This document shows, in pieces, positions 1 to 8,847 of a stretch of DNA of 64,000 nucleotides. This DNA is from Pseudomonas serbica (lineage in GTDB: Bacteria; Pseudomonadota; Gammaproteobacteria; Pseudomonadales; Pseudomonadaceae): NCBI RefSeq assembly GCF_028823535.1, contig NZ_JAQIYM010000020.1:42797-106796 (forward strand), in the 5' to 3' direction. The notes under the pieces were generated by a model. The model saw only the letters and a list, made by a program, of their open reading frames with translations. It made no database searches and was not told the DNA's origin. Positions within the stretch are counted from its first letter, which is position 1; each line of letters opens with the position of its first letter. Made by a program: the position numbers and the translations under genes.

Positions 1-731
1 GGCTGGTCGTGGTTTGCCTGGCCGCCAGCCTGCCGACCCATGCGGAACTATTGAAACCCATCGAACTGAACGACCATGAACTGGCCAGCCTGCGCGGTCG
101 TTATGTGATGCCGGGGCGGATCATCAGTTTTGGCATTGCCATGACCAGCACCTGGCAAAATGCCAATGGTGAAGTGATCGGCGCGACGTCCTCGATGCAA
201 ATTCAGCAATCGACCATCAAGCCACAGTTCTACGTGACGATGATCGACGAAAAAGGCTATGGCTCGGCCCATAGTCAAAGCGCCGGCACCGGCAGTGTCA
301 CCGGTGGCGCCGGCCTCAACAGCACCGAAGGCGTCACCCAGGTCGTGCGGGCTGCCGGCGACAACAACAGTGCCTACAACAATGTGGACATCAACGTCTC
401 CAAGGCCAACCAGGCGCCAGCCTCGCAACCGCAAGGCCAGGCCCTGGCCGCGGGCTCGACGCTGGTCGGTGCCAATGGCGCGGGCTCGCTCAGCGTTTCC
501 TCGAGCGGTACGGGGGTGCAACTCAACATCCTGGCCAGCAACAACCAGGGCAGTACCGTGCAGCGCCTGGCCCAGGGGGGCTTGATGCAGAACACGACGT
601 TGCTCGGCAGCAGCAACCAGGTCAGGAACCTCACGTCCTTGAATATCGTGCTGCGTGACAACGCGGCGACCGCTGGCTCCCTGAACGGCAACCTCGACCA
701 ACTCAAAGGTCTTCGCACTCAAGGATTCTGA
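1..731 (+). CDS. fapE: FapE-like functional amyloid component (5' end outside window)
   Basis: The reading frame is open to the left edge, and its first visible residues (LVVVCLAASLPTHA) look like the end of a Sec signal peptide, so the true start lies upstream. The mature part begins with an acidic segment (IELNDHELASLRGR) followed by GRIISFG and STWQNANG. The rest is rich in Gly, Ser, Asn and Gln, as expected for a secreted amyloid-associated protein. The gene lies 46 bases before a convincing fapF, which is the usual fapABCDEF order. FapE is known as a minor component of the secreted Fap fibre. The assignment rests on position and recalled FapE sequence features rather than on a catalytic motif. 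Confidence 0.75.
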   Translation, partial: LVVVCLAASLPTHAELLKPIELNDHELASLRGRYVMPGRIISFGIAMTSTWQNANGEVIGATSSMQIQQSTIKPQFYVTMIDEKGYGSAHSQSAGTGSVTGGAGLNSTEGVTQVVRAAGDNNSAYNNVDINVSKANQAPASQPQGQALAAGSTLVGANGAGSLSVSSSGTGVQLNILASNNQGSTVQRLAQGGLMQNTTLLGSSNQVRNLTSLNIVLRDNAATAGSLNGNLDQLKGLRTQGF

Positions 732-777
732 TCTACGCTGAGTCTCATCAAATGTAGTCAGAAGGGACGGCTAACCC

Positions 778-2058
778 ATGCATCGAATGTTAACGATCAG
801 AGCTATCGTCTGTTTGAGTAGCCTGGCCCCGGCTTCATTGCTTTACGCAGCACCGGACCCCCAGGTCGAAGCACTAAAACAAGAACTCATGGAGCTGAAA
901 CAGCGTTACGAAGCACAACAGAACGCGCTGATGGTCCTCGAGCAGCGCGTTCGACAAGTCGAAGAGGCACCGGCGACACCCGCTCCCAAACGCTTGACCA
1001 AATCTCCCGCCGAAACGCCCAAAGGTGGCCAGACGGTAGCTGCCGGCGCACCTGGCACCACGGGCAGTTCCTACGGGCAGTCGCTCAAGGACGACTCGGA
1101 ACCGGCACAGAGCGTGTCCAACCTGTACGACGAAGCCAGCGGCTTCTTCGGTGGCGGCAAGTTCAGCGTGGAAACCGGCCTGACCTACACCCACTACGAT
1201 ACCCGTGCGTTGACGCTCAACGGCTTCCTCGCCCTGGACTCGATTTTCCTCGGCAACATCAACCTCGACCGCATCAAGGCGGATAACTGGACCCTCGACC
1301 TGACCGCCCGCTATAACATGGCGCAACGCTGGCAGTTCGACATCAACGTCCCCGTGGTGTATCGCGAATCCACCTATTCATCCGGTGGCGCCGGTGGCGC
1401 CGCCAATGGGGTTTCAGACGAAACCGTTACCCGCGACCCCACCATCGGCGATATCAACGTTGGCGTTGCCTACAAGTTCCTCGATGAATCGGTCAACCTG
1501 CCCGACGCGGTGGTGACCCTGCGCCTCAAGGCGCCGACCGGGGATGATCCCTACGGTATCAAGCTGGTGGAGGTTCCGGGCAACGACAACCTCGCGGTCC
1601 CCGAGGACTTGCCGACCGGCAACGGCGTCTGGGCGATCACCCCGGGTATCTCGCTGGTCAAGACCTTCGACCCGGCCGTGCTGTTCGGCAGCCTGGCCTA
1701 CACCTACAACATGGAGGACTCTTTCAGCGACATCAGCCCTACGGTCAACACCAAGGTGCCCGGGGACGTGAAACTGGGCAATTCCTGGCAGGTCGGCGCC
1801 GGTATTGCGTTCGCCTTGAACGAGAAGATGAGTATGTCGTTCTCCTTCACCGACCAGTTCGCCCGCAAGAGCAAGATCAAGCCGGACGGCGGCGAATGGC
1901 AATCGATTTCCAACAGCGACTACAACTCGGCCAACTTCAACATCGGCATGACCCTGGCAGCCTCCGACAACCTGACAATCGTGCCCAACCTGGCCATCGG
2001 CCTGACCGACGACTCGCCGGACTTCTCCTTCAGCCTGAAATTCCCGTACTACTTCTGA
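778..2058 (+). CDS. fapF: FapF, outer-membrane pore for Fap amyloid export
   Basis: A 426-residue precursor. It has a signal peptide ending near residue 24 (SLLYA before APDP), a heptad-like coiled coil at about 28-65 (ALKQELMELKQRYEAQQN), a Pro/Gly linker to about 115, then an amphipathic beta-rich region ending in aromatic residues (FSLKFPYYF), the usual last strand of an outer-membrane barrel. This order (coiled coil, linker, plug, barrel) is that of FapF, the trimeric pore that passes FapB, FapC and FapE to the cell surface. The sequence around LTLNGFLALDSIFLGNINL matches my memory of the family. GAAGGGA at 761-767 serves ATG 778. A strong terminator follows, so this is the last gene of the operon. 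Confidence 0.88.
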   Translation: MHRMLTIRAIVCLSSLAPASLLYAAPDPQVEALKQELMELKQRYEAQQNALMVLEQRVRQVEEAPATPAPKRLTKSPAETPKGGQTVAAGAPGTTGSSYGQSLKDDSEPAQSVSNLYDEASGFFGGGKFSVETGLTYTHYDTRALTLNGFLALDSIFLGNINLDRIKADNWTLDLTARYNMAQRWQFDINVPVVYRESTYSSGGAGGAANGVSDETVTRDPTIGDINVGVAYKFLDESVNLPDAVVTLRLKAPTGDDPYGIKLVEVPGNDNLAVPEDLPTGNGVWAITPGISLVKTFDPAVLFGSLAYTYNMEDSFSDISPTVNTKVPGDVKLGNSWQVGAGIAFALNEKMSMSFSFTDQFARKSKIKPDGGEWQSISNSDYNSANFNIGMTLAASDNLTIVPNLAIGLTDDSPDFSFSLKFPYYF

Positions 2059-2066
2059 TCCACGAC

Positions 2067-2102
2067 AAAGCCCCGTTGCGACTTTCATCGCAACGGGGCT
2101 TT
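2067..2102. terminator. Intrinsic terminator, probably bidirectional
   Basis: Perfect 14-bp inverted repeat (arms 2067-2080 and 2089-2102, loop of 8) beginning AAAGCCCCG and ending CGGGGCTTT. It lies between the convergent fapF and sigma-54 regulator genes. A-run and T-run flanks allow termination from both sides. Confidence 0.9.
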
Positions 2103-2115
2103 GTTGATGTGGCGG

Positions 2116-3441
2116 TTAGCGGATCTGATGCTTGTGCAACAAACGGTAGAAGGTCGGCCTGGAGATGCCCAACACCTTGGCGGCAATGCTCAGGTTGTCG
2201 CTGTGGCGGTTAAGCACATCACACAAGGCCTGACGCTCTGCCCGGTGCTTGTAGTCTTCCAGCGTGCCCATCGGCGCGGCGATGGCATGATGGCTGATCA
2301 GCCCCAGGTCGCGCGCTTCGATCTGCCTGCCTTCGGCCAGGACCAGGCCGCGACGGACCCGGTTGGCCAGTTCACGAACATTGCCCGGCCAGTCATGTTT
2401 GCCCATGGCAATCAGGGCGTCTTCACTGAAACTGCGCGGACGGCGGCCGGTTTCATGGCTGTAGAAATGGGAAAAATGGTTGGCCAGCATTGACAGGTCG
2501 CCATTGCGCTCTCGCAGGGGCGAAGTCGCGACCTGCAATACGTTCAGGCGGTAATACAGATCTTCGCGAAAGCTTTTCTTCTCGATCGCCGCTTCAAGAT
2601 CCACGTGGGTTGCCGCCAACACCCGCACATCCACCGGAATCGGCTGACTGCCGCCCACCCGCTCGATGTGTTTTTCCTGGAGAAACCGCAACAGGCTCGC
2701 CTGCAGCTCCAGGGGCAGATCACCGATCTCGTCGAGAAACAGTGTGCCACCGTTGGCCGCTTCGATCCGCCCGATCTTGCGCTGATGGGCGCCTGTAAAG
2801 GCCCCCTTCTCGTGGCCGAACAGTTCGGACTGGATCAGGTGCTCGGGAATCGCCCCGCAATTGATCGCGACAAAGGGTTTGCTGTGGCGCAAGGATTGCC
2901 GATGCAGCGTGCGGGCTACCAGTTCCTTGCCTGTGCCGCTTTCGCCACGAATCAACACTGGCGACTCGGTGGGCGCCAGCTTGCTTAAAAGCTTGCGCAA
3001 TTCGCGTATAGGCTTGCTGTCGCCCAGCAGCTCGTGTTCGGGCTGGTCGATGTGAACCGTGCCCTGCCCGCGCAGGCGCGCCATGCCGAAGGCCCGGCCC
3101 AGCGTGACCTGGACCCTGGAGACGTCAAACGGCAAGGTATGAAAATCGAAAAACCACTCGCAGACAAAGTCCCCGACGTTCTGGAGTCGCAGGACATCCT
3201 GATTGAGCACGGCGATCCACTCGGTACCGCTGCGGCTGATCACTTCCTTGACCGTATCCGGATGTTCAAGGTGAAAGGGCTGCAGTCGTAACAGGCCCAC
3301 GTCACAGCTCCGATCGGCGGCGTTGTCCAGCGAGCAGCTGTCAACATCCCAACCCACGGAACGTAATCCCGGCAACAGGCGATGGCAGTCGTCGCAGGGA
3401 TCCACCACTAATAAACGTCTTGACGCAGGCGCTTCGTTCAT
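2116..3441 (-). CDS. Sigma-54-dependent Fis-family activator, VpsR-like
   Basis: A 441-residue enhancer-binding protein. The N-terminal domain (1-135) is a degenerate receiver-like fold as in VpsR and FleQ. The central AAA+ domain has Walker A GESGTGKE at 166-173, the sigma-54 contact loop GAFTGA at 213-218 and Walker B GGTLFLDE at 231-238. A Fis-type helix-turn-helix ends the protein (SIAAKVLGISRPTFYRLL). It should activate RpoN promoters. AAGGAAATCAC precedes the ATG on the minus strand. It converges on fapF, so control of fap or another surface-matrix operon is plausible, but I found no -24/-12 element in the window to prove a target. c-di-GMP binding, known for VpsR and FleQ, is possible but not shown. 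Confidence 0.88.
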   Translation of the reverse strand: MNEAPASRRLLVVDPCDDCHRLLPGLRSVGWDVDSCSLDNAADRSCDVGLLRLQPFHLEHPDTVKEVISRSGTEWIAVLNQDVLRLQNVGDFVCEWFFDFHTLPFDVSRVQVTLGRAFGMARLRGQGTVHIDQPEHELLGDSKPIRELRKLLSKLAPTESPVLIRGESGTGKELVARTLHRQSLRHSKPFVAINCGAIPEHLIQSELFGHEKGAFTGAHQRKIGRIEAANGGTLFLDEIGDLPLELQASLLRFLQEKHIERVGGSQPIPVDVRVLAATHVDLEAAIEKKSFREDLYYRLNVLQVATSPLRERNGDLSMLANHFSHFYSHETGRRPRSFSEDALIAMGKHDWPGNVRELANRVRRGLVLAEGRQIEARDLGLISHHAIAAPMGTLEDYKHRAERQALCDVLNRHSDNLSIAAKVLGISRPTFYRLLHKHQIR

Positions 3442-3783
3442 GTGATTTCCTTGACGCCAAATTTTAGGATTTTTTATTAAAAACAGTCATTTGGCGGACC
3501 TGGCTGTAACATTAGCAAGAATTTGACAGGCGCTTGTACCGATTGACTATAGGCGTACTGCGCAATGAGTTATAAGAAACAGGTTTTTCCAGCGACCTGA
3601 GGTTTCTTTTCTTTCATTGAGCTTTCAACGCACCCCCGATTGACGCGGATATAAAAGAAAGTTGAAATTTCTTTTGATTGAGTGTGACCCGAACCCCGGT
3701 TGCGGGCATCAGTACAAGTACCAGCCGAACGGTAAGCCCAACCGACGGCCACTGACTTGATTGGGCCTATAGAGAGACGACCT
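3442..3783. other. Intergenic region between the divergent sigma-54 regulator and a small gene
   Basis: 342 bases without a convincing gene. It is more AT-rich than its flanks. A TTGACA hexamer at 3524-3529 is followed 19 bases later by TATAGG (3549-3554), a weak candidate promoter facing right. A short hairpin with stem CAGGT/ACCTG (3581-3585, 3596-3600) and outer AGAAA/TTTCT pairing (3576-3580, 3604-3608) is followed by a T-rich run and could be a leader structure. No clear sigma-54 element was seen. Confidence 0.4.
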
Positions 3784-4050
3784 ATGAACGCCCCGCTCCG
3801 TGTCAACGAAGCTCTTCTGATTGCCGACCGTGCATTTCAACCATTCAAATGCGTAGCCTGGGCCCCGCAGGACGGGAATGGCGAACTGACACTGACCGTT
3901 ATCGATCGCACCAGTAACAGCATTGGACGCAAGCAGATCCCGAGCAGCGCCTACAGCGATCCAGCGCAGCTTGAAAGCCTGCTGGAACAAGCCCGCGCCG
4001 AACTGAGCGAAGAAGGCTACACACTGCAATCGTGGTCGATGCCACAGTAA
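3784..4050 (+). CDS. Small conserved hypothetical protein
   Basis: An 88-residue acidic, soluble protein with no signal peptide or membrane segment (MNAPLRVNEALLIADRAF start, EEGYTLQSWSMPQ end). ATG 3784 is preferred over the in-frame TTG at 3757 because AGAGAGACG lies just before it. The sequence suggests a small alpha/beta fold: strand-like LTLTVIDR, then a helix SDPAQLESLLEQARAEL. I do not recognise a function. A hairpin directly follows the stop, so it appears to be transcribed alone. Confidence 0.75.
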   Translation: MNAPLRVNEALLIADRAFQPFKCVAWAPQDGNGELTLTVIDRTSNSIGRKQIPSSAYSDPAQLESLLEQARAELSEEGYTLQSWSMPQ

Positions 4051-4057
4051 TTGTGTT

Positions 4058-4081
4058 GCGGATTACTCCGGGGTAATCCGC
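4058..4081 (+). terminator. Hairpin, likely terminator of the small gene
   Basis: Perfect 9-bp arms (GCGGATTAC at 4058-4066, GTAATCCGC at 4073-4081) with a 6-base loop, starting 8 bases after the stop codon. No T-run follows, so termination may be partial. Confidence 0.6.
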
Positions 4082-4333
4082 GCCCTGCCCTTGTCCTAAG
4101 TTGGCGTTTTTTGCATGCCAGGTACACTTAAGACGGCTCCTTACATGAACTTCGACGCGTCCTGGATTCTTTGCTGGCTAGTCTTTGGTTCGAAAAGTCA
4201 CTGTTGTGGCACACAACGACCCTCCACCTGTTACTTCTGACAGTTGTGCATTTAATCATTCAGGGATTGAATAATCTCTTGATAGTCGCCACCCCAACTT
4301 CTGGATCAGGACGACTCGCAAGGAGATGCGTGC

Positions 4334-5623
4334 ATGTCAATCCAGTCCGCTTTGGCTTTCCCCGCAACAGTTCCTGATGCAGGAAAGCTTGACCCTACCT
4401 TCGCTGCCAAAGGCACCACCCAGGTGTATTTCTTCGGCAGCAGTTCAAGCCTGGCCAACGACATCGCGATCGATTCGCAGGGGCGACTGCTGGTGGCGGC
4501 AAAGGTCACCATGCCTGGCGGCAGCCGCTTTGGCCTGGCGCGTTTGCTGAAGGACGGCTCGGCGGATCTGGCCTTTGGCAAGCAGGGCAGCGTCATCGGG
4601 CAATTCGAACAGGGCTTTGAGGCAATGGGCGGCAAGGTGCGGGTGCTGGCCGACGGCAACATCCTGATCGCCGGCCTGCAATATGAAAGCGAACACCGCA
4701 CGCTCCCCGCCCTGGCGCTGTTTGACCCGCAAGGCCAACCGGTCCAGCGTTTTGGCGACAATGGCCGCTGTGTGGTGCGTCTGCCAGGTAATTTGTCCCG
4801 GGGCATGCGTGATGTCTGGCTGCCCCCGGGCGTACCGGGCGCTGAGGCTTGCAGTGTCGACGTGCAGGAGGACGGTCGAATACTGCTGGTGGCCAACCAT
4901 CACTTCGAGCTGGCCGATCATGCCGCCATGCTGATACGGCTGAATAACGATGGCTCATTGGACAGCGCCTTCAATGGCCGTGGCTTCGTGATGGTCAGGC
5001 ACCTGCTGATGAATACCTGGCTCAGCAACGTGACAGTGCAACACGACGGTCGCATCCTGGTGGGTGGATCGATCAATTTCCCGCAAGAAGGCCTGGTGGC
5101 CAGGTATCACGCCGATGGCAGCCTCGACAACAGCTTTGCCCTGGATGGCTTCATGAGCTTCTCGGCGAACGGCCACGGTGCCCAGGTCAGTCAGATCGTC
5201 CAGCAGGACAATGGCGACATACTCTGTGTTGGCAGCAGCCGCGACCCCATGCGCTGTCTGGCCCTGAAACTGCACCTTAATGGTCGCCCGGACCATCACT
5301 GCAATGGCGGACAGGCGCAATTGCTGGAAATCGGCCACAGCGGCTGCCAATGGACCGCCGCCCAAGTACAACCGGACGGCAGCGTAATGACCGTCGGCGC
5401 CACCATTGGCGGCGTCGAAGCCGACTTTATATTGGGTCGATACCAGCCAGGCGGGCAACTTGATGGCGATTTTGGTAACGCCAGCGGATGGGTGCGCACC
5501 CGCCTGGGCCGCAGCCTCGACACGGCCACGTCAGTCGCCGTGCAGGACGATGGTAACGTCCTTGTAGGTGGCTATTCGCTGGACGGCAATTACCGGGCGA
5601 TCGTCGCACGCTACCGGGTGTAA
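4334..5623 (+). CDS. Delta-60 repeat (beta-propeller-like) protein
   Basis: A 429-residue protein built of repeats of about 55-60 residues with the pattern LDxxFxxxG...QxDGxILVxG...xLARYxxDGSLD. Examples are GSLDSAFNGRGF, DGRILVGGSI, GSLDNSFALDGF, DDGNVLVGGYS and YRAIVARYRV. These are hallmarks of the delta-60 repeat family, which is predicted to form beta-propellers. No clear signal peptide is present. AAGGAGATG lies upstream of ATG 4334. The ligand and cellular role are unknown. Such proteins often carry adhesin-like or secreted domains, but this one has only repeats. Confidence 0.85.
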   Translation: MSIQSALAFPATVPDAGKLDPTFAAKGTTQVYFFGSSSSLANDIAIDSQGRLLVAAKVTMPGGSRFGLARLLKDGSADLAFGKQGSVIGQFEQGFEAMGGKVRVLADGNILIAGLQYESEHRTLPALALFDPQGQPVQRFGDNGRCVVRLPGNLSRGMRDVWLPPGVPGAEACSVDVQEDGRILLVANHHFELADHAAMLIRLNNDGSLDSAFNGRGFVMVRHLLMNTWLSNVTVQHDGRILVGGSINFPQEGLVARYHADGSLDNSFALDGFMSFSANGHGAQVSQIVQQDNGDILCVGSSRDPMRCLALKLHLNGRPDHHCNGGQAQLLEIGHSGCQWTAAQVQPDGSVMTVGATIGGVEADFILGRYQPGGQLDGDFGNASGWVRTRLGRSLDTATSVAVQDDGNVLVGGYSLDGNYRAIVARYRV

Positions 5624-5701
5624 TTCGACGGATTTCTCCTACGCTTGATCTTCTTTGCGGCTTACGGCAAGTTGCGCGCTTCTTAATACAAGGAGTAGCC
5701 G

Positions 5702-7204
5702 ATGTCCGGCTCGATGGTCCAGGCGTTCGCGCACAATTTTCTCGGCAACTCACCGCGCTGGTACAAGGCCTGCATTGTCGGTTTCCTGATTCTCAACGCC
5801 CTGGTGTTATGGACCGCAGGGCCGGTGGTGGCTGGCTGGTTGCTGGTGCTGGAGTTCATTTTCACCCTGGCCATGGCCCTCAAGTGTTATCCGCTGATGC
5901 CCGGCGGCTTGCTGCTGGTCGAAGCGTTGCTGCTCGAAATGACCACACCCAAGGCGCTCTATGACGAGTTGCTGCACAACTTCCCGGTGATCCTGCTGCT
6001 GATGTTCATGGTGGCAGGTATCTATTTCATGAAAGACCTGTTGCTGTTCCTGTTCTCGCGCCTGCTGCTCGGTGTGCGCAGCAAGGCCCTGCTGGCGCTG
6101 ATGTTCTGCTTTTTGTCGGCGTTCCTCTCGGCGTTTCTCGATGCCCTGACCGTGACCGCGGTGATCATCAGTGCCGCCGTCGGCTTTTACTCGGTGTACC
6201 ACCGCGTCGCTTCGGGTAGCGATCCGCGCCAGGACAGCGAATACAGCGATGACCAACACCTGCCTACCCTGCACCACGCTGACCTTGAGCAGTTCCGCGC
6301 GTTTTTGCGCAGCCTGTTGATGCACGGTGCCGTGGGCACGGCGCTGGGTGGCGTGTGCACCCTGGTGGGCGAGCCGCAGAACCTGTTGATTGGCCATGAG
6401 ATGGGCTGGCACTTCGCCGAATTCTTCCAGAAAGTCGCGCCCGTTTCCTTGCCGGTGCTGGTCGCGGGCCTGGTCACCTGCGTCCTGTTGGAAAAACTGC
6501 GCTGGTTTGGCTACGGTACATTGCTGCCGGACAACGTACGCACCGTGCTGGCCAGTTACGCCGCCCAGGACAATGCCGAGCGCACCGCGCGTCAGCGCGC
6601 AGCGTTGCTCGTGCAAGGCGTGGCCGCCCTGATCCTGATTGCCGGGCTGGCCTTTCACGTGGCGGAAGTGGGCCTGATCGGGCTGATGGTGATCGTGCTG
6701 ATCACCGCGTTCACCGGCATTACCGACGAGCACCGCCTGGGCACTGCATTCAAGGACGCCATGCCGTTCACGGCGCTGCTGGTGGTGTTCTTCGCCGTGG
6801 TGGCAGTGATCCACGATCAACAGTTGTTCACGCCGCTGATCCATTGGGTACTGGCCCTGCCCGCCGATCAACAACCGGGCATGTTGTACATCGCCAACGG
6901 CCTGCTTTCGGCCATCAGCGACAACGTGTTCGTAGCGACCATCTACATCACCGAAGTGAAACAGGCCTTCGTCTCCGGACACATGAGTCGCGAGCATTTC
7001 GAGACCCTGGCGATTGCGATCAACACTGGCACCAACTTGCCCAGCGTAGCGACGCCCAATGGCCAGGCGGCGTTCCTGTTCCTGCTGACATCGTCGATTG
7101 CACCGCTGATTCGCCTGTCGTATGGGCGGATGGTGTGGATGGCATTGCCGTATACGGTGGTGATGGGGACTCTGGGTTGGTACGCGGTTAGTTTCTGGCT
7201 TTAA
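5702..7204 (+). CDS. nhaB: NhaB Na+/H+ antiporter
   Basis: A 500-residue polytopic inner-membrane protein, the normal length for NhaB. It starts MSGSMVQAFAHNFLGNSP, and carries the conserved region with AFLSAFLDALTVTAVIISAA near 140-165 and VGEPQNLLIGHEMGW near 225, both typical of the NhaB/ArsB-like ion transporter fold. NhaB exports Na+ in exchange for protons and helps keep pH and sodium balance. AAGGAGTAG precedes the ATG. It converges on zwf across a REP pair. Confidence 0.95.
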   Translation: MSGSMVQAFAHNFLGNSPRWYKACIVGFLILNALVLWTAGPVVAGWLLVLEFIFTLAMALKCYPLMPGGLLLVEALLLEMTTPKALYDELLHNFPVILLLMFMVAGIYFMKDLLLFLFSRLLLGVRSKALLALMFCFLSAFLSAFLDALTVTAVIISAAVGFYSVYHRVASGSDPRQDSEYSDDQHLPTLHHADLEQFRAFLRSLLMHGAVGTALGGVCTLVGEPQNLLIGHEMGWHFAEFFQKVAPVSLPVLVAGLVTCVLLEKLRWFGYGTLLPDNVRTVLASYAAQDNAERTARQRAALLVQGVAALILIAGLAFHVAEVGLIGLMVIVLITAFTGITDEHRLGTAFKDAMPFTALLVVFFAVVAVIHDQQLFTPLIHWVLALPADQQPGMLYIANGLLSAISDNVFVATIYITEVKQAFVSGHMSREHFETLAIAINTGTNLPSVATPNGQAAFLFLLTSSIAPLIRLSYGRMVWMALPYTVVMGTLGWYAVSFWL

Positions 7205-7220
7205 GCTGGCAGGCCTGACG

Positions 7221-7289
7221 CCTTCGCGGGCAAGCCACGCGCCTACAGATGATCACATTGACCTGTAGGAGCGAGCCTTGCCCGCGAAG
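7221..7289. repeat. Inverted pair of REP elements
   Basis: Two REP-type palindromes facing each other (7221-7247 and 7264-7289), sharing the core GCGGGCAAG and the outer CTACA/TGTAG. They sit between the convergent nhaB and zwf genes and may act as a transcription end or mRNA stabiliser. Confidence 0.85.
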
Positions 7290-7323
7290 AACGATAACGC
7301 GGTTCAACGTGGCGACACGTCAC

Positions 7324-8847
7324 TCATCCAAGCCCGTGCCACACGCGACCGTCGCGTGCCAGCAGCTCTTTGGCGGCCTGCGGTCCGTCTTCACCCGCAG
7401 CGTAGCCCTGCACGCTGGAATCCTGCTGCCAGGCGTCCAGGAATGGCTGCACGGCACGCCAGCCGTTCTCGATGTTGTCGGCGCGCTGGAACAGCGTCTG
7501 GTCTCCGGTCAGACAGTCGTAGATCAGGGTTTCATAGCCGGTGGACGGCTGCATTTCGAAGAAGTCCTTGTAGGCAAACCCCAGTTCGATGTTGTCCATC
7601 TTCAGGGCCTGGCCGGGCCGCTTGGCCAGCAGGTCGAACCACATGCCCTCGTTGGGCTGAATCTGGATCCGCAGGTACGTCGGCGCCAGCTCATCCACTT
7701 CGGTATCGCGGAACTGCGCATAAGGCGCTGGCTTGAAGCAGATGACGATCTCGGTGTCGCGCACGCTCATGCGCTTGCCCGTGCGCAGGTAGAACGGCAC
7801 GCCGACCCAGCGCCAGTTGTCGATCATGACCTTGAGCGCGACATAGGTTTCGGTGTTGCTGTCGGGCGCCACCTTCTCTTCCTGGCGATAACCGGGCAGT
7901 GGCTTGCCATTGATCTGGCCAGCGGTGTACTGGCCGCGAACGGAATTGGCCCGAGCTTCTTCCGCCGACCAGGGACGAATCGCGCCGACCACCTTGGCTT
8001 TCTCGCCGCGAACCGCATCGGCGCCAAACGCGGCCGGTGGCTCCATGGCCACCATTGCCAGCAACTGGAACAGATGATTGGGCACCATGTCCCGCAGGGC
8101 GCCGGTGTGTTCGTAAAAGCTGCCACGGGTTTCCACGCCGACGGTCTCGGCGGCAGTTATCTGCACGTGGTCGATGTAATGGTTGTTCCAGAACGCTTCG
8201 AACAGGCTGTTGGAGAACCGGCTGACCAGAATGTTCTGCACGGTCTCCTTGCCCAGATAGTGATCGATCCGGTAGATCTGCTTTTCCGTCATGACCTTGA
8301 GCAAGCAGGCGTTCAAGGCCTCGGCCGTTTGCAGGTCGGAACCGAAGGGCTTTTCGATCACCACTCTTCGGAACGCCTCGGCACTTTCTTCGAGCAAACC
8401 GGACGCGCCGAGACGGCGCGCCACTTCACTGAAAAAGCGTGGCGCGGTGGCCAGGTAGAACACCGCGTTGCCTGTACCGCTGTCGGCGATTTTCGCCGCC
8501 AGCGCGTGATAAGTGCTGTCGTCCAGGAAATCGCCCTGGACGTAGCTGATGCCCTTGGCGAGTCTGGCCCACACATCCGGGTCAAGGGACTGATCGCCCT
8601 TGCCGACTTTGCCGGCCACCTCACTGCGAATGAAGTCTTCGAGTTTCTTCGCGAAGCCTTCATCGCTGATGGCGTTGTGGTCAACGCCGATGATCCGCAG
8701 GCCATCCCCGAGTAAACCGTCGCGCTTGAGGTTGTACAGCGCCGGCATCAGCAGGCGCTTGACCAGATCACCGTGGGCGCCGAACAGGAACAGCGTGGTG
8801 GGTGGCGCGGGTTCAGTCTTGGATTTGCTGCGGATCCCATGGGTCAT
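7324..8847 (-). CDS. zwf: Glucose-6-phosphate 1-dehydrogenase
   Basis: A 507-residue enzyme that oxidises glucose 6-phosphate to 6-phosphogluconolactone with NAD(P)+. The N-terminal Rossmann motif is GAHGDLVKR (23-31), EKPFGSD follows at 165-171, and the active-site signature RIDHYLGKE lies at 193-201. The start overlaps the stop of gnd by 4 bases (ATGA), so the two genes are translationally coupled, with gnd first. This gnd-linked arrangement matches the zwfB-type paralogue of P. putida rather than the copy next to edd/glk. The coupling gives the oxidative pentose-phosphate branch as one operon. Confidence 0.95.
   Translation of the reverse strand: MTHGIRSKSKTEPAPPTTLFLFGAHGDLVKRLLMPALYNLKRDGLLGDGLRIIGVDHNAISDEGFAKKLEDFIRSEVAGKVGKGDQSLDPDVWARLAKGISYVQGDFLDDSTYHALAAKIADSGTGNAVFYLATAPRFFSEVARRLGASGLLEESAEAFRRVVIEKPFGSDLQTAEALNACLLKVMTEKQIYRIDHYLGKETVQNILVSRFSNSLFEAFWNNHYIDHVQITAAETVGVETRGSFYEHTGALRDMVPNHLFQLLAMVAMEPPAAFGADAVRGEKAKVVGAIRPWSAEEARANSVRGQYTAGQINGKPLPGYRQEEKVAPDSNTETYVALKVMIDNWRWVGVPFYLRTGKRMSVRDTEIVICFKPAPYAQFRDTEVDELAPTYLRIQIQPNEGMWFDLLAKRPGQALKMDNIELGFAYKDFFEMQPSTGYETLIYDCLTGDQTLFQRADNIENGWRAVQPFLDAWQQDSSVQGYAAGEDGPQAAKELLARDGRVWHGLG

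Noticed and set aside
3442..3783. Sigma-54 (-24/-12) promoter near the VpsR-like gene
   Set aside because: GG and GC doublets at the correct spacing were looked for on both strands; TGGCGGACCTGGCTG at about 3492 lacks the required TGC at -12.
7249..8715. Long frame of 488 codons on the plus strand
   Set aside because: It is antisense to zwf, with low-complexity His/Gln/Gly composition and no family motif; high GC content explains its length.
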